Of a DNA stretch of 64,000 nt, positions 12,901 through 25,400 are shown piece after piece. This stretch comes from Prunella strophiata (lineage: Eukaryota > Chordata > Aves > Passeriformes > Prunellidae). The notes under the pieces were generated by a model that had not been told where the DNA came from, searched no databases, and was given only the letters and a program-made list of their open reading frames with translations. The first letter of the stretch is position 1, and every line of letters starts with the position of its first letter. A program made the position numbers and the translations under genes. The stretch is taken from positions 11,803,848 through 11,867,847 of the forward strand of contig JAZBQD010000013.1 in assembly GCA_036583965.1 (NCBI GenBank). The letters are read 5' to 3'.

Positions 12901-15900
12901 GTTGTTACAGAACCACCTAATGGTCTGAAACTGAATATGAGAGCCACCTACTTCAAAATTCCCCATGAAGCCTTAGAGCAGTGCCCACATCCTGCCTTTA
13001 AATCCTTAGTCTATGTCTTGGCATTTTTCCATGCTGTGGTTCAGGAGAGAAGGAAGTTTGGGAAGGTTGGCTGGAATGTACCATATGATTTTAATGAATC
13101 TGATTTCCAGGTAAGAAAACAATTGCTACGGCTCTTATATTCTTGAGTAGTTCAGATTACTTTTGAAAACACAGAATTCCTCCAGCTTTAACCTTTCTCA
13201 CAATTAGATTTTGCTTTGTATTTTTTCCTGCTGCTGAGGAGTCATGTAGACTCCTGATCTTCTATTATGTCAATTTAGGATGCTAAAAATTAGATTCCCA
13301 ATCCTTCATGTTTTTATTACCTCTCTCATGGGTTTCTTTTCTTAAGAGGATCTATACTTAAATTTTTAATTATTTCAGAAATAAGTAATTGTTAGTTTTC
13401 AAACAAGCACTACATTAAATAAACCCTATGAACATGTATATCTGATTTATCAATCTTCTTATCTCACATGTTCCAACAAATTCATTAGGTGTGCATGGAG
13501 ATCCTTAACACATACTTGACAAAAGCTTTTGAGCAACAGGATGATCAAATCCCTTGGAGCAGTCTCAAGTATCTTATTGGGGAGGTGAGTGCTACAATGC
13601 CACAGCAATTCAGATAAATTAAGTTTCCTTTCTGCATGGGCTGCATCAAATAAAGCTGGGAATCTTTCCTGGGCAGGTTTGAAACTCCAGTGTAGCCCAG
13701 AGCAAGGGCCTTAATCTCAGTCTCAGGGAATTAGGGCCACTGTGTGCACCTGTACAAGAGGGAGTGATGGTGCTTAATTAATTCTGAGAGCCCTTGGGAG
13801 CCTGTGCTGGAAGAGCACAGGGTGATGAGGAGTGCCCAGAGCAGCTCTCTCCAGACCAAGGCCAAATATTTCCTTCCTGTCCCCCTGAGTGGGGACTGGA
13901 GATGTCCTTGGGATCCATAAGTGAGACAGTGTTACACCACAGCCACGGGACAAGCAAAGAGCATTTCTGACCTTTCAGTGATTTTTTTAACCTGTATTTC
14001 CTGCTCCAAAAGCAGTGCTGTAACATTGATGTCACTGATTTCCAGGTCATGTACGGCGGGCGCGCAATCGACAGCTTTGACCGGCGCATCCTGACTGTCT
14101 ACATGGACGAGTACCTGGGGGATTTCCTGTTTGACACATTCCAAGTGTTCCATTTTTATAAAAGTGACACAATCGATTACAAAATTCCAGCAGGGAAGGG
14201 AAAGGATGACTTTGTTGGTAAGAAATGCTTCTTCTGCCACATTAAAAAAATATCTGTACATTGTCTCCATACATCGCTGCTGGGTGTGAGAAGCTGAACA
14301 GAACACCAGGCACTGCTGGTGTATGGATTGCAGTGTTATAATCCACTGCTTTACAGGAGCAGTCCTTTGGAATGTGAGCTTGTCACTGAGCTCCTTGGGT
14401 GCTCAAAAAAACCCCAAAAAATAACCCAAACCACAAAACCTCAGTAAAGCAGCATGTTAATTTTGTTAAGTGATTATAATATTTCTGTGGGAGTCTCTGT
14501 GTTTAGAAGTGTTTATTCTGCGCATTACTCCAACACCAGGTTTACCATTTGATTTTTTATTCAAGCAGAACAATAGCAAAATTGCTGTGGTGCTCTGGGT
14601 TACCAGAGTGTGTGTGGTTGTATTCCAGAGGCCATAGAAGCTCTGCCACTTTCCAACACCCCCGAGGTCCTGGGCCTTCACGCCAACGCCGAGATCGGGT
14701 ATTACATGCAGGCGGTGCGGGACATGTGGGTTCACCTGCTGGAGCTGCAGCCCCAAACTGGTGCGTGCCCTGTCTGAGCTGGGTTTGTGGACAGGAAATC
14801 TCCAGGGGTGAGTGCTGAGCCCTGGGGACAGGGACAGCAGCCCCTGTGTGTGGGGAGGAATCCAGGGCTCTGTCCTGGGAGCAGGGGGGAGATTGATGCC
14901 AAAAGGTGCCTCAGCTCTCAACCTTCTCTCAGAAGATTTAGTACAGATTTAGTCTCACCAGAATTTTTTGGTTTCAGGTGAAACTGGTGGAGGAATTAGT
15001 AGAGATGAATATATTGCAAATGTTGCCAAGGATATAGAAAACAAATTACCTCAAGTATTTGATCTTGACCTCATACGTAAAGGTTATGGAGTAAACATCT
15101 CCCCTACGACTGTGGTGCTGTTGCAGGAACTGGAACGTTTTAATAAGCTCATTGTTCGCATGGGAAAGTCGTTGGCTGAGCTGCAACGTGTAAGTAAAAT
15201 CCCAGCAACTCAATGGGACCAGCTGGGCTTTGCCTGCCCTCAGAACTCACCATTGTTCCAGGCCTTGGCTGGGGAAGTTGGAATGAGCAGTGAACTGGAT
15301 GATGTAGCTCAGGCTCTCTTCAATGGGCAGATTCCTGGGCATCTGGCGGCGGCTGGCCCCTGACACCCTCAAAACACTTGGAAATTGGATTATTTTCTTT
15401 AGAGCTCGATATGACCAGTACACCAGATGGGTAAGCAAGTGCCTCCAGACAGCCTTTTGTTCTGTTAACCTGCACAATGTGCTGTGCAGGCTGGGGCAGA
15501 AGCCAGTGAACACTTCAGGTAAGTTCTTGAACCAGTGCCAGCATTGCATAACTGTGGATGCAAGGCAGACTCAGCCCAGCTCCTCTCCAAGGGCAGTGTA
15601 GGGTGAGTACCAGGTGCCTGTGCTTGCAGGTCAATGATGGTGAGCCTGAGGTGATGTGGCTGTCAGGCCTGCACATTCCTGAGTCCTACCTGACTGCTCT
15701 TGTTCAAGCCACCTGCAGGAAAAACAGGTGGCCCCTGGATCACTCCACCCTCTACACAGAGGTAACCAAGTACAGGAAGGCAGAAGACATCACTGAAGCA
15801 GCTGCCCAGGGTGGGTGTTTCTACAATTGTTTGGCAAAACCAATTAAGTAGTTAACTGGTGAGAGAAAGAAATTGCTTGGCACACTAAATTGCTTTGGTT

Positions 15901-17483
15901 AAACCTTGGCAGGCATTTGGCCTGGGTTTGCATTTCACAGTCCTCATGATTTCCAGCTGGGAAGTAGCTGGGTTCTGTCCTTGCGGAGCTCCTGTGTGCA
16001 TAAAGCATGTTCTTCCCACCCACAGGCAGGGACCTCTCCCTTGCTTGCTCCCTATATATACATTCATATATATATATATATACACTGATTTCTTTATGCC
16101 TAGAACATTACCAATCCCAGCAGGCTTGTAAAGATCTATTTACACCACAAATAAGAAATGTACTTAAGCAAAAAGTACCTACAACTATGTTTCATTTATT
16201 GTGTAAATATCTTTTTATGAGCCCCCTATGGCTAACAGTGCTCTAATAACTAAATATAACAAGCTGGGTACAGGGAACAGCTAAGCAAGGCTCTGAGTAT
16301 CAGCTCTGATTGGGAACAGAGGAGGAAAAAAGTGTAATTTTTTAAAAAAATCTAAATGCTGTACTATTTGTACCAGCACAACTGCCCTGACCCTTCACCT
16401 GCTCCCAGTGACCCAATGATCAGGCCCAGGGGAGTTACAAAGCTCTCTGTGACTTGGGCAATTGGAGGGCAGCAAATCACATTTATTCCTGCTACTGTTT
16501 ATCATGTGTAGTGCAACTGAGCCAATTTAATTTGATTTCCTAATGCAGCTGGATGATAAAAACAAAGCTCTCAGAAAACTGCACCCTGTGCAGCTGCAGT
16601 TTGAAATGCAGTGTGTTTGTGATGATGACTCTAGTGCCCAGAACAGGGACTGCAGGAACAGTTACCTTAAGATGTAGGAGATCTTTTTTCTCAGAGCTCA
16701 GTTTAGCCAAATGTTGCATTTTCTGCCCTCACAGGCTGCTATGTTTCTGGTCTGTTCCTGGAGGGAGCAGACTGGGACATAGAGCAGGGCTGCCTCATCC
16801 AGAGCAAGCCCCGTGTCCCGGTGGTGGAGCTGCCCATCCTGAGGATCATCCCCATAGAAGCACACAGACTCAGGCTCCAGGTGAGGCTCCTGAATTACCT
16901 TCCTTCTGCTGCCACAGCTCCCCAGCTGGCAGGCCCTGCCCTCTCTGCCCAGAAGCTGCATTTCATCATTACCACTCCCATATGAAACACCTGGTTTAAC
17001 ACTTCTCCTTACACTACCCATCACTACAGTTTTTTTTCTTCTAAGGGGGTTGATGCATTTGTTGCCCCTTTTCCCTTCAGGCTCTCTGGGACAAGGATCT
17101 TGTGACACTTACACTCCCCCTACTCTTTCAATTATTTCCCATCCCCAGTAAATGACATAAAGGACGTTTCCATTTTCTGATTATTGGCTATTTAAGACCT
17201 CTAACAAACCAAGTGAATTTCTTTACCAGTCCCCTCTCCTCGAGGCCCCTGTCTGCAGTTGCATGCAGTGCTCAGGGCTGTGCTGCCTCCCTTGCAGAAC
17301 ACGCTGCGCACCCCGGTGTACACCACGTCCCTGCGCCGCAACGCCATGGGCTTTGGGCTGGTCTTTGAGGCTGACCTGTACACGACCAAGCACATTTCCC
17401 ACTGGGTCCTCCAAGGCGTGTGTCTCACCCTGAATGCTGAAGTGACAGTCAAAAATAGGCACCATGTCCTTCCCCCAGAATGA
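291..17483 (+). CDS. DNAH10: Axonemal dynein heavy chain 10, 3' part of the gene (26 exons, partial at 5' end)
   Basis: This is the C-terminal third of an inner-arm axonemal dynein heavy chain, an ATP-driven microtubule motor of cilia and flagella. Exons: 291-371, 759-956, 1567-1728, 2276-2450, 3297-3478, 3683-3819, 4686-4903, 5246-5467, 5996-6143, 6948-7227, 7587-7816, 8462-8735, 8968-9072, 9579-9733, 10481-10635, 10857-11040, 11612-11812, 12901-13110, 13489-13584, 14046-14217, 14629-14760, 14978-15189, 15262-15430, 15630-15810, 16735-16880, 17298-17483. All junctions are GT-AG and codon phase agrees throughout, apart from one extra base in exon 15262-15430. The piece is about 1535 codons; the family protein is about 4500. 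The call of DNAH10 over other DNAH paralogues rests on C-terminal wording such as [20 protein letters not shown] and [15 protein letters not shown], which recall human DNAH10, and on the CCDC92 neighbour. DNAH10 is the beta heavy chain of the two-headed I1/f inner arm, where it pairs with DNAH2. Confidence 0.9.
1567..4903 (+). CDS. DNAH10: DNAH10 exons: stalk coiled coils and microtubule-binding domain
   Basis: There are five exons. 1567-1728 and 2276-2450 encode the ascending helix CC1, rich in A, E, K and L heptads (for example [16 protein letters not shown] and [19 protein letters not shown]). 3297-3478 and 3683-3819 encode the microtubule-binding tip, opening with the proline pair in [14 protein letters not shown] and continuing through [12 protein letters not shown] and [17 protein letters not shown]. 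4686-4903 is the descending helix CC2, beginning [19 protein letters not shown]. In dyneins, sliding between CC1 and CC2 couples the ATPase ring to microtubule affinity. The introns are short (203-866 bp) and hold no recognised gene. Confidence 0.88.
5246..8735 (+). CDS. DNAH10: DNAH10 exons: AAA5 module and strut (buttress)
   Basis: There are five exons: 5246-5467, 5996-6143, 6948-7227, 7587-7816 and 8462-8735. The first three encode AAA5, including [30 protein letters not shown] and [20 protein letters not shown], which correspond to the dynein D5 motor region. AAA5 in this family does not keep a catalytic ATP site, and no P-loop is seen. The last two hold the helical pair that forms the strut contacting the stalk ([19 protein letters not shown], then [19 protein letters not shown]). 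The exon at 8462 starts in phase 0 straight after a CAG acceptor. The intron from 6144 to 6947 carries a CR1 fragment. Confidence 0.88.
6225..6640 (-). mobile_element. CR1 LINE 3' fragment in a DNAH10 intron
   Basis: The intron between exons 9 and 10 holds the reverse complement of a CR1 (chicken repeat 1) 3' region. Recognisable wording on the plus strand includes CCATGGCAGGGACACCTTCC, GACCTGGCCTTGAACACTGC, CAGGGATGGGGCAGCCACAG and ATCCCAGCTCTCTCAGCCTG, all stock phrases of avian CR1. The left side (about 6225-6250) carries the remnant of the ATTCTATGA-type 3' tail in antisense. The element is 5'-truncated, as most CR1 copies are, and codes for nothing. It is one of the clearest signs that the host is a bird or other sauropsid. 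Confidence 0.85.
8968..13584 (+). CDS. DNAH10: DNAH10 exons: AAA6 module and lid
   Basis: Exons are 8968-9072, 9579-9733, 10481-10635, 10857-11040, 11612-11812, 12901-13110 and 13489-13584. They read through [111 protein letters not shown] and [19 protein letters not shown]. These are the standard landmarks of the dynein D6 region. The S-P-G-x-D-P and N-C-H-L signatures are shared by all dynein heavy chains. The lid follows in the 12901 and 13489 exons ([18 protein letters not shown]). The 1.09-kb intron between 11812 and 12901 is the longest one bounding the AAA6 exons and shows no repeat that I recognise. Confidence 0.9.
10075..10205. repeat. Possible ancient interspersed repeat in a DNAH10 intron
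   Basis: The stretch around GGCAGTGAATTCTATAGGCT and the following T-rich sequence to about 10205 has wording that I associate with old LINE-derived repeats of amniotes. The match is loose and from memory. A repeat-library search would be decisive. Confidence 0.25.
14046..17483 (+). CDS. DNAH10: DNAH10 exons: C-terminal domain and stop codon
   Basis: Exons are 14046-14217, 14629-14760, 14978-15189, 15262-15430, 15630-15810, 16735-16880 and 17298-17483. Landmarks are [117 protein letters not shown] and [18 protein letters not shown]. These form the dynein C-terminal cap over the AAA ring. The exon at 15262 has one surplus base. The phase of the next exon (15630 starts phase 0) shows that the frame should have been kept. 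The last exon ends in TGA at 17481-17483. The reading frame runs about 15 residues beyond the point where I remember the human protein ending. Confidence 0.88.
15337..15339 (+). other. DNAH10: One-base insertion (frameshift) in DNAH10 C-terminal exon
   Basis: Read from the acceptor in phase 0, the exon gives ...FNGQIPG, then HLAAAGP and a TGA stop at 15361. Dropping one G of the GGG at 15337-15339 restores [19 protein letters not shown] up to the donor at 15430 and leaves the exon in phase 0, as the next exon requires. Exon length is 169 nt where 168 would be in frame. Long-read sequencing commonly gives single-base errors in short G runs, so an assembly error is the leading explanation. If real, the allele would lose about 230 C-terminal residues. 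Confidence 0.85.
16055..16084. repeat. Short TA-rich microsatellite in a DNAH10 intron
   Basis: Two short runs of TA/AT alternation lie in the 924-bp intron between exons 24 and 25, separated by CATTC. The tract is about 30 bp. It is unrelated in scale to the 1750-bp AT tract in CCDC92. Confidence 0.8.
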
Positions 17484-17607
17484 AACCCTTCAGAGGCGCA
17501 GGGAAAAATCCCTCAACCCAGGTAGAGACCTGGCACCATGGGTGGGGTTATGTTCACTTAGGCACACCTGACTTTAGTTAGTATTAGCTTGGTTGTATTA
17601 TACTCCC

Positions 17608-17613
17608 ATTAAA
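17608..17613 (+). terminator. DNAH10: Likely DNAH10 poly(A) signal (ATTAAA)
   Basis: ATTAAA occurs 125 bases after the DNAH10 stop codon, and a GT/T-rich stretch (GTGGTTTTTTGTAG) follows about 18 bases later, as expected of a downstream element. This gives a 3' UTR of roughly 150 nt. It is the first good signal after the stop. Confidence 0.6.
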
Positions 17614-17739
17614 TGTGTTTAAGAATAGAGTGGTTTTTTGTAGTTTGTGTTTCCTTTTGGAACGGCTCCAAGGCAGTCTGTGGCTGCAGAGAGAGATTAA
17701 GTTGGTCTCACACACACAAAGACTAAGGTTTTCCTGGGT

Positions 17740-19585
17740 GGTTGTAAGAAATGTCTTTAATTGCCCAAAGCATCACTTCTGCACTGCCTGGAAGCGGTGC
17801 CTCCCACCAGCCTCCAACAAGTGGCAGGGTAGGTCACTCATACAACACATGACCATAAAAACATGGTGCCAACAACCAAAGTAACCAAACCAGCTGCTGG
17901 TTAACGCAATACACGTAAAAACAGTAAACCTCAGAGGAACAACCTTGCTTTAACCAACCCCGTTCTGATCCCTCCCCACCACTTGTGAAACCAATTCCTA
18001 CCACAGAGCCAGCAAGGCGCGAGGCTGAGGCGGGTCTGGGACTTTGGGACAGCGAGTGACAGAGGGAGCAGAGGGCAGAGCCCTGCTGGGATCAGCCCTG
18101 CTGGAAGGGTCATGCTGCGGGAATCGAGCGGGAGAACAGCTCTGCCAGCCTGCCAGGGCCCGGGCGGCGGACACTGACAGTGGTCCAAGGCTCTGGAGGG
18201 AGACACACACCAACACAGCTGCAGAAAAAGCTTACAAGGGGCAAACTACAGCTGGCAAGGGGAGGGGACAGGACAGGCAGGGATCCTTCATCAGCTGTCA
18301 CAGAGAATACATGTTCCAAATTTTTAAAGGCACATCATAAGCTTAGCAGCATTTGGGAGCCAGTGTTTCTTGCTGGTCCTACTCAGAGGCTGCAGACAAG
18401 AGTGAAGCAGAGGTGAACAGAATGTAAGAAAAATGGACAAACTAATGCTCCTATCCCAAAACTACATATCCTCCCAGCTCCTAGTATGCCTTTCTTTCCT
18501 AGAAAAAAACCAAAAAAAAGTATCAAGTAATCTAACAGCTGTTGGGGCTACCTGCTACTTACTAGAAAGGAGTAGGGGAATCTGGTCAAGTGCAAGGCAA
18601 GTCCATCCCTATCCACAAGGACAGAAATCAAGGATGCCAGGTTCTCCTGTATGGATCAGTTACATCACTTACAACTAAATACTCACATTTTAGAGGGGCA
18701 GCTCAGGTTTCTAGGCTGGCAGCAGCCAGCACTGTCTGATGATGCCCAGAACAAGACTAAGGTTTTTAAGAAACAAAAATAATCCCTTTACAAAAAAAGT
18801 GCAGGTTAGAGCATAAAGAACCATTTCCATATTAGACAGCCAGTTACATTTCCTCCCTAAAAAAGGAGCTCTGAGCCACTATGGAAGGTGCTACAAGTGC
18901 AGAGTACTGACTAGCGTAAAATGTGTCGTGAAGCTATTTGATTAAAAAAACCCAAAACAATCCCCATAAACAACCCAGTGTTCATACTCTTCCTATGAGG
19001 GTCATTAACCCTTTAAATGGTGCTTCCCCCACCCATATTTTACTTAAAGCCACAAACCAAAGTAGTTAGGATTAATCAAGTAGTGCTTGCTGGGGTCTGG
19101 GGACGTCCTTAGGTCATTAAAGTGAATGGACACGAGCCCAACTTTCAGTGCTGCTGTGAGAGGAGCTGTGGCAGAGGCCAGTGATGGCTCTGGAGTGCTC
19201 ACACACACAGTGGAGACAGAGAGCCCCTGCCAGGTCAAACGTTACCAGCCAACACGTGTGGCTGCAGCGTGAGGGAGGGGAGTTCTCTCTAAGAGCGCTC
19301 GCTAACGCAGCCCGTGCCTTTGTCCACACGTGCAGTTACACTAAACGGAGCAGCACTTGGAAGCAAGCGGTCAGGTCCCCCTGATTTGGCCACAGCATGG
19401 AGTGGTTATATACCTTGCCATATGAACACAGTCCTAGGAGGTTTCGTTAGAGCAAAATGTATTAATGATGTACCCGGGAGGAGTTTGGCATGCATGGGGC
19501 ATCAAAAGAAACTTCACCGCAGGTGCTATTTACCCTACAGGCTCACAGTGCATCACCAGCACAGAACAGCGCTTCCGTGGTGTTC
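17740..19585 (-). other. CCDC92: CCDC92 3' untranslated region (inferred)
   Basis: This 1.85-kb stretch lies between the CCDC92 stop codon and the minus-strand poly(A) signal. It has no plausible coding exon on either strand and no recognised interspersed repeat. The limits are inferred from the stop codon and the signal only. Confidence 0.5.
17756..17761 (-). terminator. CCDC92: Likely CCDC92 poly(A) signal (ATTAAA on minus strand)
   Basis: TTTAAT on the plus strand reads ATTAAA for the convergent CCDC92 gene. It would end a 3' UTR of about 1.85 kb starting at the stop codon at 19586. Its distance to the DNAH10 signal is about 145 bp, so the two transcripts probably end almost back to back. 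Other A-rich candidates inside the UTR cannot be excluded. Confidence 0.45.
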
Positions 19586-21657
<2,072 letters not shown>

Positions 21658-21771
21658 AGCTTTGTGGTTAATTACAGCACCAGCTCAGTTTTAAAAACAG
21701 TCTCACTCTTCTGCCCCTAAAATTTGTGTCCTGTGTTCCCATATAGCAAGCAGGGAACTGACTGTCTAGTG

Positions 21772-21850
21772 GAGTCAGCAGTTCCAGGTGCTATTCCTGG
21801 CTCTTTCACAGATTTCCTGTGTGACCTTGGGAAAGAATTTACTTCATAAA
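21772..21850 (+). mobile_element. MIR-like (CORE-SINE) fragment
   Basis: The stretch TGGCTCTTTCACAGATTTCC followed by TGTGTGACCTTGGGAAAG resembles the conserved MIR core around TGTGTGACCTTGGGCAAGTC. It is an old amniote-wide SINE class. The identification is from memory of the core only. Confidence 0.5.
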
Positions 21851-21948
21851 TAAATAAGTCTGGAGAGTAGAAAAGAAAGTACAAACATTGAAAAAGATTA
21901 GTAAATTGAACATGAACATTAAAAAAAAACATGCCATGTATTCCTTAC

Positions 21949-21991
21949 CTGACTGAGTCTGAACTCTTCACAGTCAGCTCATAGGTTAAAT
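21949..21991 (-). CDS. CCDC92: CCDC92 small internal coding exon (43 nt)
   Basis: The minus strand shows a polypyrimidine stretch and TTTCCTCAG acceptor, then ATTTAACCTATGAGCTGACT and onward to TCAGTCAG followed by the donor GTAAGG. Joined to the single G left over from the preceding exon it reads DLTYELTVKSSDSVR, which matches the CCDC92 coiled coil following LQQRCT. The exon is too short for an ORF listing and was found by its phase and wording. It ends in phase 2, so the next exon must begin with one base. That exon should lie where the AT tract now is. Confidence 0.88.
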
Positions 21992-22323
21992 CTGAGGAAA
22001 AAGAGTTGTTTTATTTTTGTTAGAACATCATCATGGAGCCCATACATCACCTGGCAAGCAGATTTACAATGACAGCTTTCAATAAATACAGAATTAACTC
22101 TTCCCACTGCCCAAACCAAGAATAGGAGATTCGCTGCAAATTCGCAAATATGTAAAACAACTGAACTATCAGCTTTTTAAAGAACAAATAAAAAAACCCT
22201 TGGCTTTGCTCAGCCAGTTTGCCATGAGATACAAACTGCAGACCCTAAATGCACCCTGCTGGTGGGCTTTGCTGCTGGGCTCTCACTGCTGCAGAGGGAA
22301 GCAGTCCCTCAAGGAATGGGTAC

Positions 22324-22460
22324 CTGTGCAGCGCTGCTGCAGGCGGCGCAGCTCCGCGTGCAGCCCCTTCAGGGTGTTGGCGTGCTCCCTCTGCAGGAAC
22401 AGCAGGTTCTTCTGGGCACTCTGCAGCTGGTTCTCCAGGGTTGAGGTGGCCATCCTGACC
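22324..22460 (-). CDS. CCDC92: CCDC92 exon with start methionine
   Basis: The exon starts after the acceptor CTGTTCCCTGGCAG. ATG is at 22453-22451 and the frame reads MATSTLENQLQSAQKNLLFL, then QREHANTLKGLHAELRRLQQ and RCT, ending at 22324 with donor GTACCC. This is the N-terminal coiled coil of CCDC92. As I recall it, human CCDC92 has about 17 more residues before the equivalent Met, which would sit in an upstream exon. Bases 22460-22454 are open in frame (V-R before M), so an upstream coding exon is possible, but I could not find it in the 14-kb intron. Downstream, the 332-bp intron leads to the 43-nt exon. Confidence 0.9.
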
Positions 22461-25400
22461 CTGCCAGGGAACAGACAGGGAATTGTGACAGTGAGTTACC
22501 TTGCACATATGGGGATCCTCCCTCTGCAGCCAGGATCAGCAGGAATGGCTGAATTCTACTGTTAATGCATTGATTGATGTGTAATCATCAAATGCCACAA
22601 AAGGTACTATTTAGGACTATTTCGATTACAAGTGCTCCAAAGTTCATCAAAAGCCTAATTATACTGTAGGCTGGAGCAGGGTACTCATTTGTTTGGAGTT
22701 AACACATTTAAAGGATTAACTTCAGACAGTCTAAGTCATTAATCCTGTTACAAGTTAAAAGCAGAGTTCTGAGGAATGGGCTACTGTGCCTGTCCTGCTG
22801 AGGGTTTCCACTTACCCCCAGGGACACAGGGATTGGGAAAATCCTTGGCAAGAACAAGGGAGAAAGCACTAAAACGCAGCAGCCTCTAAGGAAAAAGGCA
22901 AAGCAGAGGTCTGAGCAAAGCCAGGCTGGTGGCACTGCCATGGATGTGGCTGCCATGGGTGCCCAAACTGAGATGTGGGCACTGGCCCAAGGGAAGCTCT
23001 GGCTGCTCTTGGGTTTCCTCAACACCAGGCCCAATGATACAGAGCAAGACAAGGATAATGCTTCACTCAAAGAGAAAACAAACAGATTTTTCTTGCTCAG
23101 GTTACAAGAACATGGAAACCTGTTACACCACTGGCCTGCCCTTACAGAACAGCCTTGTAAAGCCTTGGCTACAGCAGTGCTCCCACCCAAAGACAAACAC
23201 AGTTAACAGAATGATGCTGACAGACAGCCTTGAAGACCCCTGTGCTGCCAGTAGGAAAGGCTAAATTCTGTTGTATGTGTAGAAACCATTACAGTAATTA
23301 GGTTACAAGGGTAAGTGAAGAGTCAGAGCTCCTGTTGCCTGGACAACCACCTGCAGTGGCATTGCAACCATGCCTGGAATTGTGGGACCACACACAGTGT
23401 CCAAGAGGGACCTTAAGGGGTTTGCCTTGGCATGCCAAGTGTTACCCATTGGGACTCTTTGGTATGGAGTCATTATGGCAAGAATTTTTTTCTACCAGTT
23501 TAAAATTGGTAGAGCATAAGCTCAGAGCAAGTGACACACTTTTGTTATTCCTAAACATATCACAGCCCTGTGTTTAATTTTATACTTTTATTCCCACAAA
23601 GAACACCAGACTTGGTACTTCCTGCATCTTGGTGACCCACTAAAGCACCTGGGGATGTGGTGTAGAAATCACACACACAGAGCCCTCCTGATTTCATCAG
23701 TGACCTGAACTGACCTCAGTCTTCTACTGACTTATCCCTACAGAAACAAATATTTGATTGTTAAAAAAATTAAATGAAGGTGTGAAAGATGTTAGAAATC
23801 CACTTCTGTGCAGGAGCCAAACAGCCTGGTTACCTTGTAACAGAGATCAAGGATTAAGTTCAGTGCTCAGGAATGTGGGTAGTGGTGCCAACTGTGCTTT
23901 GTTGAGTAAATGGGTCATTTTACAATTACCATCGTTAGCAAACAAGCAAAAATTATGGACCAAACACATTCTAAAAAGAGATTTCTAGGGTGGTTAAACA
24001 AATTTTGCAACACCCCATCATTGCCACACTAGTGGTCCCTCACAGCCACAGTGCTGGAGGCTGCTGGAAGGAGCAGTACACAGTCACACTGTGGGGCACC
24101 ATTAATTCTGAGGAGTGAGAATATTTAAGCTGTGATACATTTTCAAAGTGACATCCTCTAGCTTGTAAAGCTGACATCAGACAGACAGGAGCTTTACTGA
24201 ATCATCCCATTCCTTCAGTGTTCATCCTGCTCTGACTGACCCAGCATGACAGCAGGATAAAGCCACAGCTGGAGCTCTGACTGTGCAGGACACTGAGGCT
24301 CAGAAGGGATTCTTAATCGAGGAATGGATTTTCCAAAAGAAACCCTAAGCTGTCATAGAAGTAGGTGAAAGAAAAGCCTCCACACAATAGCTCAGAGCTT
24401 CTGTTCTTACAATGGGTATTAATGATGGCTTTACACCTGTAACCATCACCTGAACAGGAAAATATTTGCCTGAATAGGAAAATATTTCATCACCAGAAAC
24501 AGACAGTAACTGTTCATAGCTCAGTCCTTGCAAATAAGCATGTTCATTAAAAACTAGTTTCCTAAATGTTCAAAAAAAAATCACAACAAGGCTCTCACTA
24601 TTAATCTCCTCAATTGCTTTTTCACTTTGATCTTCTGCATCTGAAAGATCACACCAGGATTACCTGCTCTGAAGAAAACAAATATAATCAGAGGCAAGCG
24701 AGTGTCATAGGCTTAGGAAGAAAATGAGAACAACCAGCACCAGAGCATCATCTTCCCTGCAGCAGCAGTAAGTTAATCAGTGAGATCAATTAAATCAACC
24801 CACGATGAGTTTTAGCTGCATCCCCTCTGCACTAAGGAGTTTCCCAGAACCCTCTGCAGCCTTTGTGTGCTTCTCCCCCTCACAGCAGCCTGGCTGTCTG
24901 CTGTCCCCTCTCCTTCCCTTCAAGGGAAAGGGAAGGCCAAAGAGGTGAAGCCACAGCCTCCAGGGATGTGTGGGCAGCAGATCCAGTTCCAAACCCACCC
25001 ACCCACCTGCTCAGGCCTTTTTACACAGCACAGCCAGTGCTGTGATGTCTGCCCCCTGTGCTCTGGGAAACAGCCAAAACCATCTACTGTCAAACCAGGA
25101 AAAGGGAAAGTGTCTTGCATAGACAGTCACTATACAGAGACACAGATTTGCTATGTCCCATAGTCCTGGGACTGCACTAAGCCGATTTCATCTCAGGCTC
25201 TCTGAAACAAGAAGGTCAAAAACCACAAGAGAAGCAGCAAATGCATAACTCAGTGGTGCCCTTTACAGCCCAGAAAAGCAATCTCCACCTCCCACCATGG
25301 AAACTGGTGGGACAAGCTCCCAAATCTACCAGGCTCTGGCTGGATTCCAGCAGATAAATGACACCAGTGCTGGGAAGAACACTGTGACTGCATACACAGC

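Noticed and set aside
15337..15430. A cryptic intron or exon junction that would explain the DNAH10 frame change
   Set aside because: Protein wording is continuous on both sides, exactly one base is surplus, and no GT-AG pair can remove it.
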